From the NCBI GenBank assembly GCA_025463305.1, contig JAOBWK010000019.1, positions 48,292 through 112,291 of the forward strand: a stretch of 64,000 nucleotides of DNA. The letters run 5' to 3'. How positions within the stretch are numbered: the first letter of the stretch is position 1; every line of letters starts with the position of its first letter. Position numbers and translations under genes: made by a program. Positions 51,155 through 59,085 of this stretch are shown in pieces. Source of the DNA: Ilumatobacteraceae bacterium (GTDB lineage: Bacteria; Actinomycetota; Acidimicrobiia; Acidimicrobiales; Ilumatobacteraceae). Under the pieces are notes generated by a model. It worked only from the letters and a program-made list of their open reading frames with translations. It was not told the DNA's origin and searched no databases.

Positions 51155-51589
51155 ATGAGCGCGGACAGCACACCCGGACCGATCGACCAGGGCGCCGCGC
51201 CCACCCGGACCCAGGTGCGTGCGGCCGTCGAGAACCACTGCCGGTTCTGGAACGACCGCAACCAGGCCGCGTGGTCGGCGTTGTTCGCCGACACCGTCAC
51301 CTTCGACGATCCCGTGGGCGTGCCCACCAAGCACGGACTCGCTGCCGTGCGCGACAGCTGGGAGCGTTCGCTGACCCCCGGACGGTCGTGGCGGCTGGTG
51401 CCCACCCGCATCACCGTGTGCGCCGACGAGGCGGCCGTGCTGATGCGCAACGAGGGCGACATCGACGGCTCCCAGGTGATCGTCGACAGCATCGAGATCT
51501 GGAAGGTCCGCGCCGACGGACTCGTCGTCGCCGTGCGCGCCTACTTCGAGCCCGATGCGTCGGTGAACTCCGACTACTTCGTGGCCTGA
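51155..51589 (+). CDS. SnoaL/NTF2-like domain protein
   Basis: A 144-residue alpha+beta barrel protein of the SnoaL-like/NTF2 type. The helix RAAVENHCRFWNDRNQAAWSALFAD and the ITVCADEAAVLMRNEG strand fit this fold, shared with delta-5-3-ketosteroid isomerase and polyketide cyclases. The conserved His/Asp pair typical of catalytic members is not clearly seen, so ligand binding alone is possible. It follows the IclR gene by 22 bases and overlaps the convergent DUF1003 gene by 16 bases. Confidence 0.8.
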   Translation: MSADSTPGPIDQGAAPTRTQVRAAVENHCRFWNDRNQAAWSALFADTVTFDDPVGVPTKHGLAAVRDSWERSLTPGRSWRLVPTRITVCADEAAVLMRNEGDIDGSQVIVDSIEIWKVRADGLVVAVRAYFEPDASVNSDYFVA

Positions 51590-52068
51590 CCGCTCTGCGG
51601 CGCCGTCGCCGAGCCCGGCGTCGCGCACACGGTCGCGTGGATGTCCTTGGTGCGCTCGTGGATCGCCTTGGTCAGCTCGTGGATCTCCTTGACGATCCGG
51701 TCGGCCTCGACGTTGGTCTGGTAGTCGTGGTTGGCGAGGTCGGACGAGATCTGGTCCTCGCGCTTGGCGGCGATCAGGAGGATCGCGCCCTGCATCGCGG
51801 CGAGGCACGACAGGATCAGGTTGAGCAGGATGAACGGGTAGCGGTCGAAGCCGACGTTGCGGTTCCCGATCATCCAGCCGGCGAGGAACACCAGCGCGGC
51901 GATGACGAAGCCCCACGACCCCATCCCGTTGCGCAACTTGTCGGCCATCCGTTCACCGAACGTCAGCTGTTCTGGTGTCCGAAGCGCCGGGTGGTGGAGC
52001 GGCTCCTCGGAGGCGTCTCCCTCGCCGTCCTGGTCCGTGTCGGTGGTTGCGGTCGCTGCGTCGGTCAT
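51574..52068 (-). CDS. DUF1003 membrane protein
   Basis: A 164-residue protein with two transmembrane helices (about residues 50-70 and 80-100). The segment GMGSWGFVIAALVFLAGWMI and the DRYPFILLNLILSCLAAMQGAILL helix define DUF1003. The N-terminus is acidic and Thr-rich, the C-terminus a likely coiled coil (IVKEIHELTKAIHERTKDIH). Function unknown. Confidence 0.88.
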   Translation of the reverse strand: MTDAATATTDTDQDGEGDASEEPLHHPALRTPEQLTFGERMADKLRNGMGSWGFVIAALVFLAGWMIGNRNVGFDRYPFILLNLILSCLAAMQGAILLIAAKREDQISSDLANHDYQTNVEADRIVKEIHELTKAIHERTKDIHATVCATPGSATAPQSGQATK

Positions 52069-52089
52069 GGAGCCGACGCTAGAGCAGCG

Positions 52090-53124
52090 TCACTGGCTGG
52101 CGCGGACCTCGACCAGCGGCCGCTCGATGCTGCCGTCGGGGTGCCGGGCGAAGCGTGCGCCATCGACACCGTGCACCGGACCGTCGGCGGGCCACGGCCA
52201 TCCGCCGAACCCAGTGCGGCGGTAGTCCTCGAACGCCTGCTCGACCCCGGCGCGATCGTTCGTCACGAACGGGCCGTACTGCGCGACCGGCTCACCGATC
52301 GGGCGCCCCTGGAGCACCAGGCACTCCGCACCGGCCCGCGACGAGATCTCGACAACTGCGACGCTGTCGAGCAGCACGCCCGTCATCGGCGCGAGCAGCT
52401 GACCGTCGACGACGAGGTCGTCGCCGCCGAAGAAGTACAGGATGCGAACGGAGTCAGCGGTTGCAGCAGCCGGCATCATCCATGACGCTCCTCCCTCGAG
52501 GCGGGCATGCCAGATCGCCAGGTCGGCGTCGGGGCGCGACGCCCAAGAACTCGGTGGTGGCGTCGGTGGTCGGGCGTCGCCCAGCGCGCCGGCGATGACC
52601 GTGATCTCGACGGAGGCACCGTCGCCCGGGACGATGTATCGGGGGATGTCCGCGTCCCATTGCATCGCGAAGAACGGATCGGCCATCTTGCCGGCACCGG
52701 CCAGGTTGACCCAGATCTGGAACAGCTCGATCGGGTTCGGCGCATCGCGATCGAGCAGCGGGAACATCTCGGCGTGGACGATGCCCCGACCGGCGGTCAG
52801 CCACTGCACGTCGCCGCGCCCGTAGCGGGCGGCGGCACCGAGCGAGTCCGCGTGGTCGACGAGGCCCTGGCGCACGTAGGTGACGGTCTCGAAGCCCCGG
52901 TGCGGATGCTGCGGGAACCCTGGCACGACCTCGCCGTGGTACATCCGCCAACCGTCGATGCCTTCGAAGTCCGATCCGAGCGTCCGCCCCTCGAGGGATG
53001 CAGCCGGACCGAAGTCGGCGTTGCCCGCCGGGTAGGCGTCGACGTGGTGCACGCAGAACAGGAACGGATCCACGGTTGGCCACTGCGTGCCCAGCGGGAA
53101 GGTCTGACGAATGCTGCCGGCCAT
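52090..53124 (-). CDS. Pirin-family protein
   Basis: A 344-residue bicupin. The metal-binding N-terminal cupin contains FPQHPHRGFETVTYV and the matching QWLTAGRGIVHAEM, which supply the His/Glu ligands seen in pirins; the second cupin starts near residue 205. Bacterial pirins include quercetinase-like dioxygenases and regulators of pyruvate metabolism; which one cannot be read here. The ATG at 53124 is followed directly by the conserved QTFPLG segment. Confidence 0.88.
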   Translation of the reverse strand: MAGSIRQTFPLGTQWPTVDPFLFCVHHVDAYPAGNADFGPAASLEGRTLGSDFEGIDGWRMYHGEVVPGFPQHPHRGFETVTYVRQGLVDHADSLGAAARYGRGDVQWLTAGRGIVHAEMFPLLDRDAPNPIELFQIWVNLAGAGKMADPFFAMQWDADIPRYIVPGDGASVEITVIAGALGDARPPTPPPSSWASRPDADLAIWHARLEGGASWMMPAAATADSVRILYFFGGDDLVVDGQLLAPMTGVLLDSVAVVEISSRAGAECLVLQGRPIGEPVAQYGPFVTNDRAGVEQAFEDYRRTGFGGWPWPADGPVHGVDGARFARHPDGSIERPLVEVRASQ

Positions 53125-53197
53125 GCGCTCAGGTTACGAGCGCATTGCTGCCGGCCGCCGGATGGTGACGCCTGCGACGCAGACGTCACCGAACGGC

Positions 53198-53563
53198 TCA
53201 GGAGGCGTGGGCGACCGTCATCTTCGGCTTGGCAGTGGTCGCCTCGGCGGCATCCTCGGCCGGTGCGACGGGTGCGATCGAGCCGCTGTTGCGCTTGCCG
53301 CGGAACACCACGGCTCCCGCTGCGACGGCGGCGATGAGGACGGCGATGACCCAGGGCGTCTTCGAGCGCTTGCGTTGCACGACGATCGGCGCCTGACGGC
53401 GCAGGGTGTGCGCGAGGTGGCCGGCGGCCGATGCGACGGTGGACGCGGCGTCGATGCTGGCGTCAGCAGCACTGCGGCCGAGCTCGGCGGCCTGGCTGCC
53501 GAGATCGCTCGCGGCCGAGGCCGCGTCGTGGGCGAACGAGGTGACGGTGTCGGAGAGTGTCAT
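53198..53563 (-). CDS. Small single-pass membrane protein
   Basis: A 121-residue protein with a helical Ala-rich N-terminal half (residues 1-55, low Pro content, consistent with an amphipathic helix like those of membrane-associated stress proteins), a short basic patch (QRKRSKTP), one transmembrane helix at about residues 70-87 (WVIAVLIAAVAAGAVVF) and a hydrophilic tail. No family recognised. Located 73 bases upstream of the pirin gene on the same strand. Confidence 0.7.
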   Translation of the reverse strand: MTLSDTVTSFAHDAASAASDLGSQAAELGRSAADASIDAASTVASAAGHLAHTLRRQAPIVVQRKRSKTPWVIAVLIAAVAAGAVVFRGKRNSGSIAPVAPAEDAAEATTAKPKMTVAHAS

Positions 53564-53626
53564 GCACCGCTGGTACCCCGCACCGCATCGCCGTAAACGG
53601 CCAGTTGCCGGTGGTGACGATCCGAC

Positions 53627-55447
53627 TCAGTGGTTGCCGAGCACACCCTGGAGGATCGAGGGCACGATGTTGCCGAGCCCGATCGACGGGATGGTGATCG
53701 ACGGCAGCGTGACCGACGGCAGGAGGGTGACCGATGGCGTGCTGACCGGCGGGAGGACGGTGACCGACGGGAGCAGCGTGCCGCCGCCCGGCACCGTGAC
53801 GACCGGTGTGGTGATGGCCGGCGTGGACACGCTGGGCAGCACGACGGCTGGCGTGCTGACGGCGCTGACCGAGATGGCCGGCGTGCCGCCCGGTGGGATG
53901 GAGACGCCGACCGCGACGGGGATCGTGACCACCGGGACGGTGGCGCTGACACCGACGTTCACGCCATTCGGTCCGCCGTTGAGCGTGACCGACGCGTTGC
54001 CACCGATGACAGGGACGGTGATGTCGGCGCCGATCGCGACGCTCGACGGAGTGGCCGCGACGGTGATCCCGACGCCGCCGCCGGTGCCGTTGCCGCCGGG
54101 CAGCGGGACCTTGACCACGATCGGCGGCACGGACGCCGCGCTGCCCGTCGGCAGCACGCCGGGGACGGTGACCGGAGCGTTCTCACCATTGGGGTGGACC
54201 GCCGCGCCCACGGGATCGGGCACGGCGCCGAGCACGGCGCCGAGCGGCGAACCAGTGCTGGTCGGTGAAGCAGCGTTGCCGCCGGCGACCGTGCCACCCG
54301 TCGGCGCGTTGGCATCGACCGCCGACACGACGGATGAGGCGGGATCGCCCCCGTCGGTGACGACCTCGGCCGACGGATCCGCAGCGCTGGTGGACGTGGC
54401 CTTCACGCCGCCGACCGACGGGACCTGATCGGGGATCGAGACGCTGCGCGCGCCCGTTGCCGCCCGAGACGGCTCCGACGCACCACTGTCGTTGGCGACG
54501 AGTGCGGCGGCCGGCAGGATCAGCGCGCCGATGAGGGCGGCCTTGGCGATGGTGGCGCCGCCGAGGGCGCCCAACGACCAGCCGCCTGCCGTCGCGAGTG
54601 GCACCGCGCCGCCGAGCATCGCGGCGCCGGCGCCGACCGCGGTGAGGCCTGCGCCGAGCAGCGGGGCCGGGCCGGTGAGGGTACGCAGCGACGAGTTGAG
54701 GTCGCGCAGCTCGTCGACCGCACAACTGCACGGCACACAGTTGACGAGGTGCCGCTCTACGACCAACGTGTCGATCTCGCCGGAGTTGCCGCGAACGTAG
54801 TGGGCGAGCTTGGGCGCGATCTTGGCGCACGCCGGCGAGGTGTTGCGGGCTTGGTGCTGGGCGAGGTAGGCCTCGGCGAACGCCTCACGAGCGCGGTGCG
54901 CGAGCGCGGCGACGGCGCCGGGCCGGCGGCCGAGCTGCTCGGCGACTTCGGACGTTGGCCGCTCCTCGACCGCGGTGAGCCAGAGGGTGAGCTGCCAGTC
55001 GGGTGACAGCGACGAGAACGCGCTGGCCACGAGGCCCTGCTCGGACAGTCGGTCCGGATCCTCGAAGCACACACCGTTCTCTTCCATGACGGACGGATCG
55101 GTGCTGATCGCACCACCGCTCCAGCGCCGCGACTTGCAGCTGTTGCGGACGCACGCCATCAGGTACTGACGGAAGTTGGTGCGGGGACCAGCGCCGTTGC
55201 TGATGGCGGAGATGACGCCGGCGAACGACTCGTTGACCACGTCGTCGGCGTCCTGACGGGAGCGAAGGATGTGCCGGGCGACGTTGCGGGCTGCGTTCTC
55301 GTGGCGGCGGTACAGCTCCTCGTACGCACCGTTGTCGTTGCCGATGCGGCGAGCCTCGTCGACGAGGTCGTCGTCACTCTTCTGCGCGACGAACGGATCC
55401 CGTAGTGCTGTCCGTGCCCCGGATCTCGTTCCTGTGCTTGTCGGCAT
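53627..55447 (-). CDS. Single-chain ECF sigma factor with fused zinc-finger, membrane and exported regions
   Basis: A 606-residue protein. Residues about 40-105 are sigma region 2 (DADDVVNESFAGVISAI) and 140-195 region 4 (SEVAEQLGRRPGAVAALAHRAREAF). A zinc-finger anti-sigma-like segment follows (His233, Cys237, Cys240 in ERHLVNCVPC, plus Cys207). Residues about 262-317 are hydrophobic, and the last 285 residues are a Thr/Val/Pro-rich, repetitive, probably surface-exposed tail with many PSV/TPAV units. This means one polypeptide carries sigma, anti-sigma-like and exported domains. ECF groups with C-terminal membrane extensions are known in actinobacteria. The ATG at 55447 excludes an implausible upstream extension. 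An inverted repeat ACACTG-6-CAGTGT lies upstream. Confidence 0.85.
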   Translation of the reverse strand: MPTSTGTRSGARTALRDPFVAQKSDDDLVDEARRIGNDNGAYEELYRRHENAARNVARHILRSRQDADDVVNESFAGVISAISNGAGPRTNFRQYLMACVRNSCKSRRWSGGAISTDPSVMEENGVCFEDPDRLSEQGLVASAFSSLSPDWQLTLWLTAVEERPTSEVAEQLGRRPGAVAALAHRAREAFAEAYLAQHQARNTSPACAKIAPKLAHYVRGNSGEIDTLVVERHLVNCVPCSCAVDELRDLNSSLRTLTGPAPLLGAGLTAVGAGAAMLGGAVPLATAGGWSLGALGGATIAKAALIGALILPAAALVANDSGASEPSRAATGARSVSIPDQVPSVGGVKATSTSAADPSAEVVTDGGDPASSVVSAVDANAPTGGTVAGGNAASPTSTGSPLGAVLGAVPDPVGAAVHPNGENAPVTVPGVLPTGSAASVPPIVVKVPLPGGNGTGGGVGITVAATPSSVAIGADITVPVIGGNASVTLNGGPNGVNVGVSATVPVVTIPVAVGVSIPPGGTPAISVSAVSTPAVVLPSVSTPAITTPVVTVPGGGTLLPSVTVLPPVSTPSVTLLPSVTLPSITIPSIGLGNIVPSILQGVLGNH

Positions 55448-55512
55448 CGTTTCCCCGCAACGTTTCTGACCTGACGCGACCTCAACGTACCTCGGCTGCT
55501 CGCCACCGAAAC

Positions 55513-55530
55513 ACACTGTAATGGCAGTGT
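55513..55530. promoter_or_regulatory. Inverted repeat upstream of the sigma-factor gene
   Basis: ACACTG and CAGTGT flank six bases (TAATGG) 65 bases upstream of the ECF sigma-factor start, within a locally AT-rich stretch. It could be an autoregulatory site. I saw no convincing -35/-10 pair at the right spacing, so the promoter itself is not placed. Confidence 0.4.
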
Positions 55531-55590
55531 AGATGACCAATCTTCCAGGAGACCGTTCACGCGAACAGACTTTCCTGAATCTTGAGACAT

Positions 55591-55619
55591 CGGGGGCCGA
55601 CCCGCCAGGTCGGCCCCCG
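55591..55619 (-). terminator. Strong GC hairpin after the LPxTG surface-protein gene
   Basis: CGGGGGCCGACC (55591-55602) and GGTCGGCCCCCG (55608-55619) form a perfect 12-base stem with a 5-base loop, 64 bases beyond the stop of the minus-strand LPxTG protein and before the sigma-factor gene region. It lacks a T-run, so it may be an intrinsic terminator of low-U type or a transcript stabiliser. Confidence 0.6.
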
Positions 55620-55682
55620 ACGCTCCACGCAGCTCCCCGGATGGGACGGCAGGAGTGCTGCGAGGCTTGTCATCCGGGGGGA

Positions 55683-56834
55683 TCAGCCCTCGGGGAGCAC
55701 CTTGCGGCGAGCGGCCAACGAACGGGCGAACGAGCCCCAGCTCAGTGCGATCGCACCGGCGAGCCCGACGCCGGCGAAGCCGATGCCCGTCACGGGCAGC
55801 GAGTCGCCGCCGCTGCCGGACTTCGGGGCCACGGCGGCTGTCGGCGTGGCGGCCGGCTGGACGGCTGGTTCCTGGGCGACGTCCTGGGCGGCCGGGGAAC
55901 GGTCGGGGTTCACCTCGGGCTCAGGCGCCACGGCAGCCGACGACGGATCGCCGGTCGCGACGAGCGGCAGGGCCGGCACGGACACCGGGACAACGGCCGG
56001 CGTGGTGGTGGCCGGCTGCTGACCGTTGGCGAGGGTCCCGAGGGCGGTGTTGAGCTGACCCGGCAGCGCGTTCAGCGTGTCGAGCACCGGGTTGACGATC
56101 GGGCCGGTGATCGGCAGGGCCGTGGTGACGACCTTGCCGACCGAGTTCACGGCGCCGAGGACCGGGGTGACGACCGGCGACAGCGCGCCCGTGAGGGTGT
56201 CCACCGGCAATGCGCTCGTGACCTGATCCGGGAGCGAATCGTGCAGCGTGCCGATGATGGGGTCCACGGTGTTGAACAGCGTGGCGACTGCCGCCGGCAC
56301 TGCGGCGAGGCTGGGCAGTGCGCCGGTGGGCAGCGCGCCCGTCGGCAGACCGGGGACCGTGGGGGTCGCGGCCGGAGCGGCAGTGGAAGGCGCAGCGCCG
56401 GTCGGCAGCGCGCCCGTCGGCAGGGCGCCGGTGGGCAGCACGCCCGTGAGGGCTGGGAGGACCGAGCCGAGATCGGGCAGACCCGGCAGCGCGGACGACC
56501 CGCCGGAGGCGTCACCGGATGGCAGCGCCGGCAGGACCGAGCCGAGATCGGGCAGGCCCGGAAGCGCCGGCAGAGCCGAGTTGGTCGAGCCACCCGACGC
56601 GCCGGAACCGAGGTCGGGCACCGGCAACGCGTCGACGACCGACGTGCACACCTGGCCGACGGTCGCCACGACGCCACCGACGACACCGCACACCGGCGAG
56701 TCGGCCGGACGGCTGGGGGCGGCGGCGAAGCTGGTGCCTCCGAACGCGGCGAACATCAGTGCGGCGGACGCCGCAGCGATGGCTGCCTTGCCGGCAGCGG
56801 CGGACTTGCTCGATTGGCGAGGTGTGTAACGCAT
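55683..56834 (-). CDS. LPxTG-type cell-wall-anchored surface protein with Leu-Pro-Gly repeats
   Basis: A 383-residue exported protein. The N-terminal signal is basic then hydrophobic (AAIAAASAALMFAAF), the middle consists of repeated Leu/Pro/Gly/Asp-rich units (for instance PGLPDLGSVLPAL twice and PTGAL several times), and the end is a sortase signal: LPVTG (346-350), a hydrophobic helix, and a basic tail (ARRK). No sortase is encoded in the window. An AAGGAG ribosome-binding site precedes the ATG. It lies downstream of nothing on its strand, and its composition resembles the exported tail of the adjacent sigma factor. Confidence 0.82.
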   Translation of the reverse strand: MRYTPRQSSKSAAAGKAAIAAASAALMFAAFGGTSFAAAPSRPADSPVCGVVGGVVATVGQVCTSVVDALPVPDLGSGASGGSTNSALPALPGLPDLGSVLPALPSGDASGGSSALPGLPDLGSVLPALTGVLPTGALPTGALPTGAAPSTAAPAATPTVPGLPTGALPTGALPSLAAVPAAVATLFNTVDPIIGTLHDSLPDQVTSALPVDTLTGALSPVVTPVLGAVNSVGKVVTTALPITGPIVNPVLDTLNALPGQLNTALGTLANGQQPATTTPAVVPVSVPALPLVATGDPSSAAVAPEPEVNPDRSPAAQDVAQEPAVQPAATPTAAVAPKSGSGGDSLPVTGIGFAGVGLAGAIALSWGSFARSLAARRKVLPEG

Positions 56835-56918
56835 GGTGGGGAAGCTCCTTGTGGGATGGCGTGGATGCCAGTTGCCCCTTCACAAGTGGTGGTCACTCAC
56901 GCGCTGACGGCGACCGTA

Positions 56919-57518
56919 TTACATTTCTGTAACGAAGTTCCGGAGTTGTGCTGCATCTGCCGCACTCCGGTACGCCGAAGCCAGCGAGGCCGCCGTCTCG
57001 TGAGCGTTCAACCCGCTGGGGTTGGGCAGCACCCACAGCTCGCTCCCGGCGAGCCCTTCGTCCTGACGCCCTGCTCGAGTGTCGCGTCGACCGAACGCGA
57101 CCCGGTACGCCGTCACGCCGAGCATCGCGACCACTCGCGGTCGCAACTCGGCGACGCGCCCGGCAAGGTGGGCGCCGCCGTCGAGGAGCTCCTGCCGGGT
57201 CAGTTCATCGGCTCTGGCCGAGGCCGTCGCGACGAGGTTGGTGATCCCGACGCCAGCGCCGAGCACCATCTCGCGATCGGCTGCCGACATCCCGGCTCTG
57301 GCATCGACGAGCCTGGGCACGATCCCCGCCATGTGGAGCGCTGGCCAGAACCGGTTGCCGCCACGCGCGAAGTGGGCGTTCACCGCAGCCGTCCAGAGAC
57401 CGGGGTTGATGCCGACGAACAGCAGCTCCGTCCGCGCGTCGACCAAGTCGTCGACGGTGGCGCCGACGAACCGCTCGAGCTCGGCGCGCGAGAACCGGGG
57501 CACCGGAGCGCCGCTCAT
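56919..57518 (-). CDS. mug: G/U(T)-mismatch-specific uracil-DNA glycosylase
   Basis: A 199-residue Mug/TDG-type glycosylase. The catalytic strand FVGINPG (Asn in GINPG is the general residue of family 2) and the final LPNPSGLNAH intercalation/Ser motif are both present. It removes uracil or thymine opposite guanine and ethenocytosine. Length is near E. coli Mug (168). The ATG overlaps the stop of the TetR gene (ATGA), so it is co-translated with the regulator; an upstream in-frame GTG is possible. The regulator therefore controls or shares a transcript with DNA repair. Confidence 0.9.
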   Translation of the reverse strand: MSGAPVPRFSRAELERFVGATVDDLVDARTELLFVGINPGLWTAAVNAHFARGGNRFWPALHMAGIVPRLVDARAGMSAADREMVLGAGVGITNLVATASARADELTRQELLDGGAHLAGRVAELRPRVVAMLGVTAYRVAFGRRDTRAGRQDEGLAGSELWVLPNPSGLNAHETAASLASAYRSAADAAQLRNFVTEM

Positions 57519-58318
57519 CCGGCGGTCGATCGCGCAGACGACCCGTGTCGTGCGGTCAGGCCGAGGTCGATCGCGATGTTGCGGGTCTGCTGCTCGAAGT
57601 ACGCGCCGAAGTCGACGATCACGTTGTGCAGGTGGCCGAACAGCTCGAAGCTGATCATCCCGATCAGCTGGGTCCACGCCATCAGCCCCTGGGCGAGCGT
57701 GCCGTCGCCCAGCGCGCCGATGCCGGGCAGCAGGCTCCGCACGCCGTCGCGGAGTGCGGCGAGGTCCTGCTTCACGGGCGCCGCGGTGCGGCGCCCCTTC
57801 CACGAGGTCGACGCGTTCGTCGCGGCGGCGTCGACGAGCACCTCGAGGAGCGCGAGCGGCACGATGGTGGCCGGATCGATCGTGTCGACGGGGGCCAGGT
57901 AGCCGGGCACGGGCGTGCCGAAGATCAGGCCGTACTCGTGTGGAGATGCGATCGCCCACAGCCTGACGGCCGACGTGATCGCCATCCATCGTTCGGCCAG
58001 GTCGGCGCGCGGCACCGCGTCGGCAGCCGTGATGGCGGCCTCCCCCACCGATCGGTAGGCGTCGACGATCAGTGCAGTGAGGAGATCGTCTCGGCTCGGG
58101 AAGTACCGGTACACCGCTGACGAGACCATCCCGACCTCGCGTGCCACGCTTCGCAACGACAGCGCCGACGCACCGGCTTCGGACAGCTGACGACGTGCGA
58201 CCGCCATGATCTCGTTGGTCACCTCGACGCGGGCCCGGTCGCGTGCGGTGCGCATCCGGGGCACCGGTGGATCCACCGTCGCGGTCTGTCCGGAGGTCGG
58301 CGTCTGCTGTGCGTTCAC
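57515..58318 (-). CDS. TetR-family regulator
   Basis: A 267-residue TetR protein with a GTG start; ATG at 58255 is an in-frame alternative. The HTH (ASALSLRSVAREVGMVSSAVYRYFPSRDDLL) is clear, followed by a helical ligand domain of the WHG-type found in mycobacterial TetRs. It is divergent from the F420-type oxidoreductase, and two matching palindromic operators (58359-58373 and 58410-58424) lie between them, consistent with autoregulation and control of both genes. Its stop overlaps the Mug glycosylase start. Confidence 0.92.
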   Translation of the reverse strand: MNAQQTPTSGQTATVDPPVPRMRTARDRARVEVTNEIMAVARRQLSEAGASALSLRSVAREVGMVSSAVYRYFPSRDDLLTALIVDAYRSVGEAAITAADAVPRADLAERWMAITSAVRLWAIASPHEYGLIFGTPVPGYLAPVDTIDPATIVPLALLEVLVDAAATNASTSWKGRRTAAPVKQDLAALRDGVRSLLPGIGALGDGTLAQGLMAWTQLIGMISFELFGHLHNVIVDFGAYFEQQTRNIAIDLGLTARHGSSARSTAG

Positions 58319-58358
58319 GACGTCAGTGTCGCATGATTCGAGATCATTGACAACAATC

Positions 58359-58373
58359 GAGAGCACTGCTCTT
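58359..58373. promoter_or_regulatory. TetR operator 1 (AGAGCA-C-TGCTCT)
   Basis: The palindrome AGAGCACTGCTCT (58360-58372) has 6-base perfect arms around one base. It is near a minus-strand -35-like TTGTCA (58353-58348) of the TetR gene and overlaps a plus-strand TTGACT. A second near-identical copy lies 36 bases further downstream. Confidence 0.75.
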
Positions 58374-58409
58374 GACTTCGGATGCGGACTGGTGCACAGT
58401 GATGTCAAC

Positions 58410-58424
58410 GAGAGCAGTGCTCTC
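58410..58424. promoter_or_regulatory. TetR operator 2 (GAGAGCA-G-TGCTCTC)
   Basis: A perfect 7-base-arm palindrome around one base, 18 bases upstream of the oxidoreductase ATG and about where transcription should start if the plus-strand promoter is TTGACT (58372-58377) with CACAGT (58395-58400) at 17-base spacing. A repressor here would block initiation. The two operators share AGAGCA-N-TGCTCT, so the same dimer should bind both. Confidence 0.78.
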
Positions 58425-58442
58425 CCGAACCGAGGAGCCATC

Positions 58443-58928
58443 ATGACCGCCATCCACACCGCCAGCCCCGCCACCGCGACCGACAGCCGGTACCTCCAGC
58501 CGGGCTGGTTCACCGTCAACGTGTTCAACCGCGTCGTCCGCCGCCTGACCCGGATGGGCATCAGCGTCATGGGATCCCGAGAGCTGCGGGTGCAGGGCCG
58601 GACCTCGGGCCAGTGGCGCTCGGTCCCCGTCAACCTGCTCACCATCGACGGCACGCAGTACCTGGTGGCCCCCCGGGGTCAGGCACAGTGGGTGCGCAAC
58701 CTGCGTGCCGCCGGCCATGGCGAGCTGAAGGTCGGTCGGCGCACCGAGGCCTTCACCGCCGTCGAGCTCGCCGATGCGGCCAAGCCGGAGATCCTCCGCG
58801 AGTACCTGCGCCGCTGGAAGTGGGAGGTCGGTGCGTTCTTCGACGGCATCGACGCCTCGTCGAGCGATGCCGACGTGGCCGCCATCGCCCCCGGGTTCCC
58901 GGTGTTCCGGGTCGTTAAGTCCCGCTGA
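58443..58928 (+). CDS. Nitroreductase/deazaflavin (F420)-dependent oxidoreductase (Ddn-like, DUF385)
   Basis: A 161-residue split-barrel protein of the Ddn family. VQGRTSGQWRSVPVNLL and LVAPRGQAQWVRNLRAAGHGEL are the F420-binding segments (phosphate-binding Arg/Lys region and Trp). It would reduce a quinone or nitro compound using F420H2 at the membrane. It is divergent from a TetR and has two operators upstream. The stop overlaps the small convergent gene on the other strand. Confidence 0.9.
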   Translation: MTAIHTASPATATDSRYLQPGWFTVNVFNRVVRRLTRMGISVMGSRELRVQGRTSGQWRSVPVNLLTIDGTQYLVAPRGQAQWVRNLRAAGHGELKVGRRTEAFTAVELADAAKPEILREYLRRWKWEVGAFFDGIDASSSDADVAAIAPGFPVFRVVKSR

Positions 58929-59085
58929 CCGTGTGCACGGTGCTGCGCACGCCTGCCCCGATCTCGCTGTTGGCGGGCAGCGCGTGCCGGCGGCGCCAGC
59001 GGCGCGTGATCGCATTGCGATGGACGTCGGCGCGCAGCGCCGCCTGACGCTCGAGCGCCATCTGCAGGTGCATGTCGGTGTTCAT
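58915..59085 (-). CDS. Small protein of 56 residues
   Basis: A short frame starting ATG at 59085 and ending TAA at 58915. It is preceded by an excellent ribosome-binding site AAGGAG at six-base spacing, which is the strongest one in this neighbourhood. The product begins MNTDMHLQMALERQAALRAD and has a basic RRWRRRHAL patch in the middle; it is likely helical and could bind nucleic acid or membrane. It overlaps the last 14 bases of the convergent oxidoreductase gene and is divergent from the WYL regulator, with an operator between them. No homologue recognised. Confidence 0.72.
   Translation of the reverse strand: MNTDMHLQMALERQAALRADVHRNAITRRWRRRHALPANSEIGAGVRSTVHTVSGT

Noticed and set aside
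55533..57902. Plus-strand frame of 789 codons across the LPxTG, mug and TetR genes
   Set aside because: Spans several real minus-strand genes and their intergenic gaps; composition is Arg/Gly-rich antisense.
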